NCBI RefSeq assembly: GCF_030445035.2
Contig: NC_080677.1
Span: 108,803,263 to 108,867,262, forward strand
DNA: 64,000 bases
Source of the DNA: Dasypus novemcinctus
Taxonomy: Eukaryota > Chordata > Mammalia > Cingulata > Dasypodidae
Reading direction: 5' to 3'
Below the pieces are notes generated by a model. That model was not told the DNA's origin and ran no database searches. It saw only the letters and a program-made list of their open reading frames with translations. Below are positions 22,001 through 34,000 of this stretch, piece after piece. The first letter of the stretch is position 1, and each line of letters starts with the position of its first letter. The translations under genes and the position numbers were made by a program.

Positions 22001-25000
22001 GACTCTAAGAACTGGAAGAGATCCCAGAAATGAACTTGCTAAAATCCTTCCCGATACAGGAATTCTGCCCATAATATTAAATCTAGCTTCTCTTCCAATG
22101 ACTCCCACAAGGAGATGATCTAATTTGATAGCTGTTTCTGTCCAATAGAAGAACCATATATATTTTTAGAAGAGAGTTGTGGCAAGAATCACTTCAGTTA
22201 GGCTTCCTGACTGTGGCTTAGGTAGTGACTCAATGTAACACAGAGACAGTCTTGCTCTGAATTTCAGAGGAGGCACTCGATGTGTGGTAACTTCCCCTGC
22301 GCAGTGTGTTCTTAAAGCTCACTGTTGTCACTGGACTTCTTCTGCATCCCACCAGGACCTGGAGCCAGTAACAGCCCTTGCTCTGATTCATACCACGGAC
22401 CCAGTGCCAACTCTGAAATTGAAGTAAAATCCATCGTGGACTTCATCAAGAGTCATGGAAAAGTGAAAGCCTTCATTACCCTCCACAGCTATTCCCAGCT
22501 GCTGATGTTCCCCTATGGGTATAAATGTACCAAGTTAGAGAACTTTGCTGAGCTGGTGAGTTTTTGAAACCTAATTTCAGTTCAGCAACAAACATGCAAT
22601 GTTTGGTTAGCTAAGTTTCAGTCCTAAAGTTAGGTTTTAGGATGGGGGTATACAAGTGTATGCTACAAAGATGAATGAGACATAAGTCCAACCATTGAGA
22701 AGATTGTATTTGAAAGACTGGATATGGACTTCCTTAAATTAGGCTTCTTTGGGAAATAGAATTCATGAAATTATTGTTGTCTGAATCTAGATGAGCAGAA
22801 GTCTGATTAGACCATAAATTCCCAGAATGTGCTTTATGTTGCTTAGGGAATAACCACTTGAATTTGGATCTGAGGCTCTTGGATCTGTAGTCAGATAGTC
22901 TATGTTAAGCAATGCCCTGTCCAGCTCCTTGCCTACTACTTTCTAGGTGTCTTTGTCCCCGTCACTTGCCATCATCATGCACTAGCATATGATGTTGGGG
23001 ATAAAACACTCACTTCTTGAACTTGATACTTTCCATCATCTTTCCTGTTTCAGGAGTACGCAGACTGGTAGCAGCCTTGGGTTTATAATTGAGCAAGAGC
23101 TATCCCCAGCTGAAGAGTATGTGTAAATATTTCCAATTTGGCTTTTAGGTTTGGATTTTGAAATCCATTTATTAGGGAAAAATCCTCTGATGGGGCCTTT
23201 TAGTCAATTTCACCTTCAAATACATTTTTGTCAGCAGCGCCAGGCAGAAATGGAATAGATTATTCCAATTCAGGTGTATCTTCTATCTCATTATTTGGAT
23301 TTTAGTCCAGTGGGGCAGTTTTCAGGGTTTTGATGGTATTATCACTTAAGGTTGAATCAGGGAAAAGGAATTTCAGGGTCAGAAGGAATTTAAAATGCAG
23401 TTTAAATAGACCTGTATAACTTTAAATTATCCAAATCTGGTGCTCTAATCCCTACCAGATAGTCATCCACCAATGATAGAAAACCTCAAGGCTGGACAAC
23501 TTCCTGCCTCCAAGAGAGCATATTCCATGTCAGGGCAGGTTTGTTTGTAGAATTCCTTCTTCCTGAGAGCCAACACTTTCTCCCTATAGTTTTTTCTTAC
23601 GACTCCTAGTTTATTGATCGGCTCCATAGAGTTAATGTATTCCATTTGAGAGGCAAATCCATTAATTACTTGATGACCAATAATCTGGTTCTCCTAAGTC
23701 TTTCCTTATCCCTACCAGACATCCCCAGTTCCTTCAACACTCGTAATATAGTCCCAAGTTATCTTACCAATCTGATTGCTGTTTTCTGAACATACTTTGG
23801 TCTGTCTGTATTCTTCAAGGGTAGCTTCTGGAAGTGAATGTAAAACCTGTGTTGTAAGTCGACCAGCACAGAGAGGAGTGTGACCATAACTGCCCTCATC
23901 CAGACAGTGCACTTCTGCTAATGTAGTTGAGGCTTACATTGATTTTTTGGCTGTAGCACCATGCCTTTGACTCATGTAGGCTCTTTGGCAACTGAAACCC
24001 TCAGGCTCTCTGAGGATTCTGCTGAGCCAGGCTTCCTTCATCTGGAAATTGTACAGTTGTTTTCTTGGACCCAAGTTCAAGACCTTACATTTAGCCCTAG
24101 CAAAGACAGTAAAGCCACAATCAGTCAAAATTGGAACCCTTAAATAATGGAAAACATTTTCCTGAGCTCTACTTCTTGGAAAAAGAGTCAGTCTTAGGGA
24201 AATAAATGAATGTAGGGATCTGGTTTTTAAAAAAATCAACTTCCTGGGTGCATCCTGGGGTCAGACACATTCTCTTTAGCCTTTTACACCCACCCTGTTT
24301 TCATCCATATTGCTAAACAAAGAGAGCTGAGGGCAAAATAATGATTCTAGTGTATTGCAGACACCTGGGTTTTTATCTTGTATTTTCAAAGCCAACAAAA
24401 GTGAACTTCTGCTTGCTTCTCACTGAAAATGGTTGAAACAAGTAGGGTGTTGTGCTGAAGTCTTAATTATCCATACTGTCTGGTTAACCATACCACCCCA
24501 TTCCCAATTCTGCTATTGGGCATCCATTCTCCCAATAGGTAAGTGTTATCCATCTACCTTTCCTTGGTTCTCTCACTCTAGGATGAAGTAGCCCAAAAAG
24601 CTGCTGAATCTGTGACAAGCCTGCATGGCACAAACTACAAAGTGGGACCTATCTGTTCAGTCATCTGTAAGTATCTAATATGCTGGAGGTTTTTTTTACA
24701 GATGATCCACTAAGATGACAGGCACCATGAGAATTTGGACCAAAGCCTTTAAATGACCTGATGTGAAAGGCATAGGCCTTCATGCATGGAACCTAGCCCC
24801 TACCCAGTTTCCCTCAGTAGAGCTACGTCTGCACGAGATACTTACTGTGTGATATCTAGAACAAAGAACTTTCTAAATATTTGCATTTTGTGCTCTCTTC
24901 TGTGTCCAGATCCTTATGGCTCACTCTTATAATGCAGAATATCTGCCTAAGGATGGGCCTTTTTTGTGTGATCTATGTATCTCTAAAAAAAAAAAAAAAA

Positions 25001-28000
25001 AAGATGGACTTTATCAACAGTTGGTCCTAAGGCATGGTCTTTTTTTTTTTTTTAAATACACTTTTAAATTAAAAAAAAAAGATACTTAGATTACAGAAAT
25101 GTTACATAAAAAATGTAGGGGATTCCCATATACCTTGCTCCCTACCCATCCCACATTAACAACATCCTTCATTAGTGTGGTACATTTGTTACAATTGATG
25201 AACACATTTTGGAGCATTGCCACTGAGTATGGATTATAGTTTACATGGTAGTTTATACTCTCTCTGGCACAATTTTGTAAGTTATAACAAGGTACAAAAT
25301 GGCCTGTATCTGTCATTAAAATGTCATTCAGGACAATTCCAAAGGCCCCAAAATGCCCCCATATTACACCTTTTTTCCCTTCTCCCTCCCATCAGAACCT
25401 CCAGTGGCCACTTCCTCTACATCAATGATAAAAGTTCTAAGGCATGGTCTTTAATTTCCTTTTCCTTGGCTAAAGGGGCCCACACTCTAGGTAATCCCAT
25501 GAACTATGCCTGGGGACAGAATGATTGTAATTCTTTTTTAAGAGGATTCAGATGTTCCATAGTAGACTCTATTGTAGCCATTTGTAAATGGGGAATATGG
25601 GAGACAAGGTGGACTAGACAGAATAAGGGCAAAATCAGGACTTAAGTCTGGGGAGCCCACATTCAGACTTTTTGAGACTCCCCTTTCTCAGTGTAGCAGT
25701 GGATTAAGATAAAAACATGCAACTGTAGCAGTGCTGTGGGAAGTCCTAAGGTGACCTCATGTAGATTCTAAATTCCCCAAAGGCACAGTCCCTTCCACAT
25801 GGGCAAAGCTAGAAACGCAGGACCCCACAGCTGAATGCCCAGGAGTTCATTAGGCCTCTCATGCCCAAGGATTTTTTGGCAACAAATGTCTCTTGCCAGC
25901 ACTCATTCTGTTCAACACACTTTTGTTAAGCATCTACTATGTGCTAAGCATTATGCCAAGTACACAATTAACCCACAAAGAACTCACTGATTAGTAGCGA
26001 AACAAATGAAGCTTAATATGATATGTGCAATGTGAGGATGGAGGGAAGGTATTTAGGAGGTAAAATCAAAAGGCTTTTGTCTTTTATTGGAAGTGGAGTT
26101 TCTCACCAAAGGACATTGAGTGGTGCCATTAACGAAGAGAGAGAATCCAGGAAGATGAATAAGGGGTGGGATTAGAGAGATAATGAACCCTGTGTGTTTT
26201 CTCCCATTGTGCAGGTTGTTTTACTTTCATGATGAAGTTTTTTTATGTGCAAAAGTTTAAAAAATTTTGGTGAGGTTCCATTTATCTGTTTTTTATTTTT
26301 TCTTCTTTTATTTGTGCTTTCGATGTAAAGTCTAAGAGACCATTGTTTAACACAAGGTCCTGAAGACGCTTTCCTGTGTTTCCTTCTAGGAGTTTTATAG
26401 TTCTGGTTCTTATCCTTAGGTCTTCAATCCATTTGAGTTGATTTTTGTATGTGGAGTGAGGTAGGGTTCCACCTTCATTCTTTTTCAAATGGAGATTCAG
26501 TTTACCTGTGCCATTTGTTGAAGAGTCTATTCTTTTGCAGTCGAGGGGCCTTTGCTCCCTTGTCAAAAATCAGTTGACCAGAAATGTGAGGATTGATTTC
26601 TGAACTCTCAGTTCTATTTCATTGGTCTATATGTCTGTCATTGTATTGTTACCATGCTGTTTTGATGACCATGTCTTTGTAATAAGTTAAAAGATTGGAA
26701 AGTGTGACTCTTCCAACTTTGTTCTTCTTTTTGGGGATGGCTTTGGTTATTTGGGGCTTCTTAACTTTGCATAAAAAATTGATGATTGGTTTTTCCATTT
26801 CTATAATAAAGGTTGTTGGAGTTTTTGATTGGGACTGTGTTAAATCTGTAAATTGCTTTGGGTAGAATTGACAACAATATTTAATTTTCCAATCCATGGA
26901 CACAGAATATCCTTCTATTTATTTAGGTTTTCTTTGCTTTCTTTTACAATGTTTTATAGTTTTCTGAGTGTAAAACTTTTACATTCTTGGTTAAATTTAT
27001 TCCTATATTTGATTCATTTAGTTTCTATGGTAAATGGAATTTCTTTTTCTTGTTTATTCTTCAGATTGTTCATTACTAGTGTATAAAAACACTATTCATG
27101 TTGGGGTATTGATCTTGTACCCTGCCATTTTGCTGAATTCATTTCCTAGCTCTAGGAACTTTGTTATGAATTTTTCAGAATTTTCTTTATATAGGATAAG
27201 TCATCTGCAAATAGGGAACATTTTACTTCTTCCTTAACAATTTGGATATCTTTTATTTCTTTTTATTGTCTTGCTGCTCTGACTAGAACTTCCAGTACAA
27301 TGTGGAATAACAGTGGTGACAGTGGGCAACCTTGTCTTGTTCATGATTTTAGAGGAAAAGCTTTCAGTCTGTTACCACGTTGGCTGTGGGTTTTTCATAT
27401 GTACCCTTTATCATGTTTAGAAAATTTCCTTCTATTCCTAGTTTTCTAAGTGTTTTTTTAAATTTTTAAATTTTTGTTTTTTTTATCAAGAAGCATATTG
27501 TATTTTGTCAAATGTCTTTTCTGTGACAATTGAGATAATAATTTTTTTTCTTTCATGTTAATATGATGCATTACATTAATTGATTTTCTTATGTTGAATC
27601 ACCCATGCACACCTGGGATAAATCCTACTTGATCATGGTGTATAATTCTTTTAATGTGCTATTGGATTTGGTTTGCTAGTACTTGTTGAGGATTTTTGCA
27701 TCTATTTTCATAAGCGATATTTCTCTGTAATGTTCTTTTCTTGTGGTATGTTTATCTGGCTTTGGTATGAGGGTGATGTTGGCCTTGTAGAATGGATTAG
27801 TTAGTATTCCCTCCTCTTCGATATTCTGGAAGAGTTTAAGCAGGATTGATGTTAATATTTCTTGGAATATTTGCTAAAATCCCCCAGTGAAGCTGTCTGG
27901 TGATGGGCTTTTATTTTTGGGGAGGTTTTTGATTATTGATTCAATCTTTTTGCTTTTTACTGGTCTGTAGAGATCTTCTTTCTTCTTGAGTCAGTATAGG

Positions 28001-31000
28001 TAGTTTGTGTGTTTCTATGAATTTGTCCATTTCATCTAGATTATCTAATTTATCTAATACAGTTGTTCATAGCATCCTCTTTTAGTCCTTTTTATTTCAG
28101 TGGGGTTAGTAGTAATGTGCCCCTTTTCATTTCTGGTTTTAGTTATTTGTGTTCTTTCTTTTTCTTCATCATTTTAGCTTAAGTTTGTCAATTTTATTGA
28201 TTTTTTCAAAGAACCAACTTTTGGTTTTGTTGATTCTCTATTTTTAAAAATTCTCTATTTTCTTTATCTTTGCTCTAATCTTTGTTGTTTCCTTCTTTCT
28301 GCTCACTTGTGTTTGGTTTGTTCTTCTAGTTCTTTCAATTTTGAGGTTAGGTCTCTGATGTGAAATCTTTTTTTTTTTAAGGATTTATTTATTTATTTCC
28401 CCTTTTCCCACACTCTGCTGCTTTTGCTGTCTGTGCCCATTCTCTGTGTGATCTTCTGTATCTATTTCTCTTTTTGTCTTCTCATTTTTCTCCTCTAGGG
28501 TTCACTGGGATTTGATACTGGGGACATCTGATGTGGAGAGAGGTTCCCTGTCAATTGCGCCAACTCAGTTCCTGGTCTCTGCTGTGCTTCACTTGACTCT
28601 CCCCTTTGTCTCTGTTTTGCTCTGTCATTATCTTGCTGTGTGGCACACTTGCGCAGGCACTGCCTCACCACGTGGCCACTTGGCTTGCTGTGCTGGCACT
28701 CGGCTTGTCCCACAGGCACTGGCTTGCCTAGTGAGCACTGGCTCACCATGTGGGCGCTCATGTGGGCACTCAGCTCACCACGCAGGCACTCGGCTCGCCA
28801 CAGGGCACTCCTGTAGGCACTTGGCTCGCCACATGGGCACTGGCTTGTCATGGGGCACTCAGCTCACCACGCAGGCACTCGGCTCGCCACAGGGCACTCC
28901 TGTAGGCACTTGGCTCGCCACATGGGCACTGGCTTGTCGTGGGGCACGTGCTCACCATGCGGGCACTCGGCTCACCGTGCAGGCACTTGGCTTGCCATGC
29001 AGGCACTTGCGTAGGCACTCAGCTCACATGTGGGCACTCGGCTCACTGCACAGGCATGCTTCTCTTCTTTTTCACCAGGAGGTTCCAGGGATCAAATCTG
29101 GGTCCTTCCATATGGTAGGCAGAGGCCTTATCACTTGAGCCACATCTGCTTCCCTCTTTCTTCTTTTTAAATATAAGCATTTAGAGCTGTAAATTTTCCC
29201 TTCTAGCATTGCCGTTAGTGCATCCCATAAGTTTTAGTATGTTATATTTTCATTTTCATTTATGTCAAGATATTTCCTTATTTCCCTTGTGATTTCTTCT
29301 TTAACCCATTGGTTGTTAAAGAGTACGTTGTTCACTTTCTACATATTTGTGAATTTTCCTTTTCTCTGTCTAGTTATAGATTTCTAGCTTCATTCCATTG
29401 TGGTTGGAGAAGATACATTGTATGATTTCAGTATTTTTTAATATATTGAGACTTATTTTGTGACCTAAGATGTGGTCTATCCTAGAGAATGAACCCACGT
29501 GCATTTGAGAAGAATGTATATTCTGCTGTTATTTGGTATAGTGTTCTATATATGTCTGATAGGTCTAGTTGGTTTAGACTATTGATCAAGTCTTATATTT
29601 ACTTAATGACTCTCTGTCTAGATGTTCTATCTATTATTAAAAGTGTTGTGTGGTTTTGTTTTGCTTTTTTTGGCATTTAACATTTTCTTTATTGTGTGGG
29701 TCTCCACCTGCTGAGATAACACACTATGACAAGATGAACACTTTCATATACCATAGAACATGCTCCGCGTGCACCCTATCCTGCATATCCCCCCACTCCC
29801 AAGAGAACATTCCCACCATTGTAGTTTTAAGAAAGTTGTATATTAAAGTCTCCTGCTATTAATGTAGAACTGTCTATTTCTCACTCTAAATTTGTCAGTA
29901 TTTGCTTCATATGTTTTGGGGGTTCTGCTGTTAGGTACATATATGTTTATACTTATTACACCTTCTTGTTAAGTTGACCCCTTTATCAGTACATGATGAC
30001 CGTCTTTGTCTCTCGTAACAGTTTTTGACTTAAAGTCTATTTTATCTAATGTTAGTATAACTACCCCAGCTCTCTTTTGGTTACTACTTGCATGGAATAT
30101 TTTTTTCCATCCTTTCTCTTTCAACCACTTTTGTCTTTGAATTTAAGGTGAGTCTCTTGTCAATAGCATATAGTTTGATCATGCTTTCAAAATTTATTGT
30201 TTTATTTAAAAAAATTTTTTTTAAAGATTTATTTCTGGCCCCTTCTCTCCCTACCCCGCCCCCCCTCCAAGTTGTCTGCTCTCTGTGTCCACTTGCTGTA
30301 TGTTCTTCTGTGACCGCTTCTATCCTTATCAGCAGCACTGGAATCTGTGTTTCTTTTTGTTGCATTATCTTGCTGTGTCAGCTTTCCGTGTGTGTGGCGC
30401 CATTCCTGGGCAGGCTGCACTTTCTTTCACACTGGGCAGCTCTCCTTATGGGGTGCACTCCTTGCGTGTGGGGCTTCCCTACGCGGGGAACACCCCTGTG
30501 TGGCAGGGCACTCCTTGAGTGCATCAGCACTGCGCATGGGCCAGCTCCACATGGGTCAAGGAGACCTGTGGTTCCTCCCATGTGGTAGGCGGATGCCCTA
30601 TCCATTAGGCCAAGTCCGCTTCCCTAAAATTTATTTTTGTTTTATTTTTACCTATCTGTCAATCTCTGCCTTTTGACTGGGGACTTTAATCTACTTAAAT
30701 TTAAAGTCATTACTGATAATGCAGGACTTTCTTTTGCCATTTCATTATTTCAGTCTTTGTAAGTCATACCTTTTCAGTCCCTTAATTTTTCCATTAATGC
30801 TTGCTTCCATATTTATTTGATTTTTTGTATTGTACCATATAAAATCCCTTGTTATTTCTATATGGATATGTTTTTCATCTATTTTCCTTGTGGTTACCAT
30901 GGGATTAAAATTTAACATCCGAAATATATATCAATAATATTTGATTTGATACCAACTTGACTTCAATGCACATATACTGTTCCCACATCCGCTCTGTCCC

Positions 31001-34000
31001 CCTGCACCTTTTTATGTACATTTTACAAATTAGATCCTTGATATTGTATATCCAAAGCCATAGATTTATCATTACTTTTTATGCATTTGTGTTTTTGCAC
31101 CTGTAGGAAATAAGAAGTGGAGGTACATACCAAAAAATACAACACGATAGTACTGGCATTTATATTTACCCAAATGTTTTCCTTTACCTCAAGGTCTTTA
31201 TTTCTTTATGCTTCTTTTGAACAACTGTCTAGTGTCCTTTCCTTTCAGTCTGAAGAATCCCCCTGCTAACAGGGCAAGTCTAGTGGTGATGAACTCCCTC
31301 AGCTTTTGTTACCTGGGAATGTCTTAATGTCTCCCTCATTTTTGAAGGAAAGTCTGACTGGATATAAAATTCTTGGCTGACAAATGTTTTCTTTCAGCAC
31401 TTTAAGTATTTCAACCCACTGCCTTTTTGTCTCCATTTTTTCTGATGAGAAATGGGCACTTAATCTAACTGGGACTCCCTTGTATGTATATGTTGCTTTT
31501 CTCTTGCAACTTTCAGAACTCTCTCCTTGTCCTTTGCATTCAGTAGTGTGATCAGCATATTTTTCTTCAAGTTTATCCTGTTCAGTGTTCTCTGGGCTTC
31601 TTGGATGTGAATATTCATGTCTTCTGCTAAGTTTGGGAAGATTTTCGTCATATTTCTTTGAATGTTCCTTCTGTCCCCCTCTCTCTTTTGTCTTCTTCTA
31701 GGGCTTCCTTAATGCATTTATTGGTATGCTTGATGGTGTCCCAGAGATGTCTTAGGCTACTTTTGCTTTTTATAATTATTTTTCCTTTCTGTTCTTCAGC
31801 CCGACTCATTTCAATTGTTTTGTCTTTGAGTTCACTGAATCTTTCTTCTCCCAGCTCCAATCTATTGTTGAACCCCCCACCCCAAGAAATTTTCATTTCA
31901 GTTATTGCAGTCTTCAACTCTTGTAGTTCTGTTTGGTTCCTTTTTAAAATTCCTATCTCTTTATTGAGACTCTCATGTTGTTCACTTACTGTTTTCCTAA
32001 TATCATTTAGTTCTTTCCTGATGTTTTTCTTCATCCCCTTGAGCATTTTGAGGATCAATTTTTTAAAGTCATTGTTTGGTATGTCTATACCTTTGTCTTC
32101 TTCATTGATGTTTTCTGGATTTTCATCATCTCTTTTGGATGGGCCGTCATTTCCTGTTTCTTTGTCTTGTGATTTATGTTGCACACTGTACACTTTAATA
32201 TTTAAAATGTTAACTCTGGGATATATTTCCTGAGATGTCTTTTTCCTGAATTTGTGAACAGCTGGTGATAAGACAGAGATGTTCTTGTGTTTCAGGATCT
32301 AACAAAATTAAGCAAACCTAAGCAAAAAACATATTTCATCATCTTTGCAAATTGACTTTGTGTTGGCTGCTGCTTTCCATCAGAGTTCAACCCCTCACCC
32401 AGATTGTGACCCAAAGATGGATACAAAGTGCAGGGTCCTCTCTGTCTTTTCTGGGTCTGTGTCTTGCTATGGGCTTGTGCTTGCTAGTGGCCTTAGGACT
32501 TCCCTTGTTTACAGGAGTTTGAGTACCCTGTCTACTTCCCATGAAACAGACCTCCCTCTCCCAGGTGTTCCACTGCTGGACTTAAAGCAGGTAAGCCTTG
32601 GAAGACAAATTCTAGAAGGCGGGGAGGGGTGCTAGAGAGGGGTCCCCCATGTCAGTCTTTCTCTGGAACAAGGCCAAGGACCAACAGAGGGAGCATCAGC
32701 TGGTTTCAAACTGCCCTTGGGATGGGATGATGGAAGAGCCAGATAAGGTGCCAGAAGCTTCTTCCACAGCCCCCCAAAGCTGCGCTTTCTTTACCTGCCC
32801 AGTAATGCAGCCCTTCAACTAAATGTCCTCCTCAGCTCTGAGAAAGAGTACTGCCTTTAATTTTCCTCTGCTGCTGCTTTTGTCCTGGGTGGGTTGGAAC
32901 AATGGCAGCCCTCAGAGCTGGGCCCCCAGTGATCCAAAGTGATCAGCGATCAATCTGTATCCTCCCTCCATCCCATCCCACCCTGAATCTTGAGGAATTG
33001 GATTTTATTATTATTGTTTTTTTAGGTGGTACTTGGGATTGAACCCAGGACCTTATACATGGGAAGCAGGTGCTCAAACCACAGAGCTACATCTGTTTCC
33101 CATTTAAAAAAAATTATTACTATTAAAAAATTTTTTTAAAAATTCTTTATGTTTTTTGGTGGGGGAAACTGGATTTTTATATCCCATTCTGGCACTATCA
33201 AGCTATGCCTTGGGCCAGATTCCACTGTTGTCTGCTGCAGGTGTGAGGGATGGGTGCTATAACTGTTGTCCCTAGAAAACAACTTACTGGTGTTTACCAT
33301 AATTTACCGATTCTTCCTCCTGCTCTTCCCTGAAAGCTGTACAGTGATCTACTGGATTTTTGAGTTTTCAAATAGTTGATTTAGTCAGTTGTTGCCTGTT
33401 TAGTAGTTCTGTGGAGGGAATGATTTCTGGGGCTTCCTATTCCACTATCTTCCCACAATCCTTGTCTCATTTATTACTTTTGCCAATGAACACAAGTACA
33501 TTTATCTAGTTGTAATTAATGTCTTTGTTCTATTTTGTGACCAGCTTTATTTCAGTTAACATTGTCTCCTATAAGATTGTAGGTATTTAAAGTTTAGGCT
33601 TTTGTTACTCCATTATATTGCTGTATGCCAGTTATTGGGCCTGTGAATTATTTCACCAATTTTGCTAAAAAGTGCTACTGTGAACATCTTCATTTGGATT
33701 CCTTTTTCTTTTATGTTATTTCTTTGGAGTGTATTCCCAAGGCAAGATTACCAAGTCAAATGGAATGAACAGCTTTGTAGTTCTTATTCCATATATTTTA
33801 GGGTGTGCTCTGGGAAGACTGATTTGCTTACACTTGCCCATGCTCCATGTGGGATAGTCCTTCACTTCAACTATGGGAATCTTTAGGTAGGAGAGCCCTC
33901 TGAATGTGGAGGTAGAGAGGTAGCAGTGGACCTAGCTCTAAGCCTGAGACCACAGTGGCAGCTCAGGCTGAGAAATGTGTGACTTTCTAGGGTTGGAAGC

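Larger units (their letters stand above)
26205..33461 (-). mobile_element. Decayed L1 LINE, antisense, with nested insertions
   Basis: A near full-length L1 reading right to left. Its 5' end near 33461 has the antisense 'ccactatcttcccac' start. ORF1 is at about 32200-31250: a coiled-coil region, then [19 protein letters not shown] and [14 protein letters not shown], both ORF1p-type. ORF2 runs from about 31000 to 26205 and is recognisable by [15 protein letters not shown] (about 26650) and by the antisense RT region at 27450-28100. ORF2's C-terminus and 3'UTR are missing on the left. All frames are broken. Nested inside are a SINE with VNTR (28375-29155), a short insertion (29650-29830), a long DAS (30208-30624) and a short DAS (33008-33100). 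It makes up most of CPA2 intron 10. Confidence 0.8.

Noticed and set aside
28512-29138. 208-codon + strand open frame
   Set aside because: It runs through the SINE and its VNTR. The His/Gly/Thr-rich translation is just the repeat unit read in shifting frames, with no start context or homologous domain.
31648-32193. 181-codon minus strand frame as a host gene
   Set aside because: Recognisable as part of L1 ORF1, with the rest of the element around it in the right order. It is a mobile-element remnant, not a host gene.
31658-32233. 191-codon + strand open frame in CPA2 intron 10
   Set aside because: It is the antisense of decayed L1 ORF1. The minus strand reads as ORF1p coiled coil, so the plus frame is a shadow.
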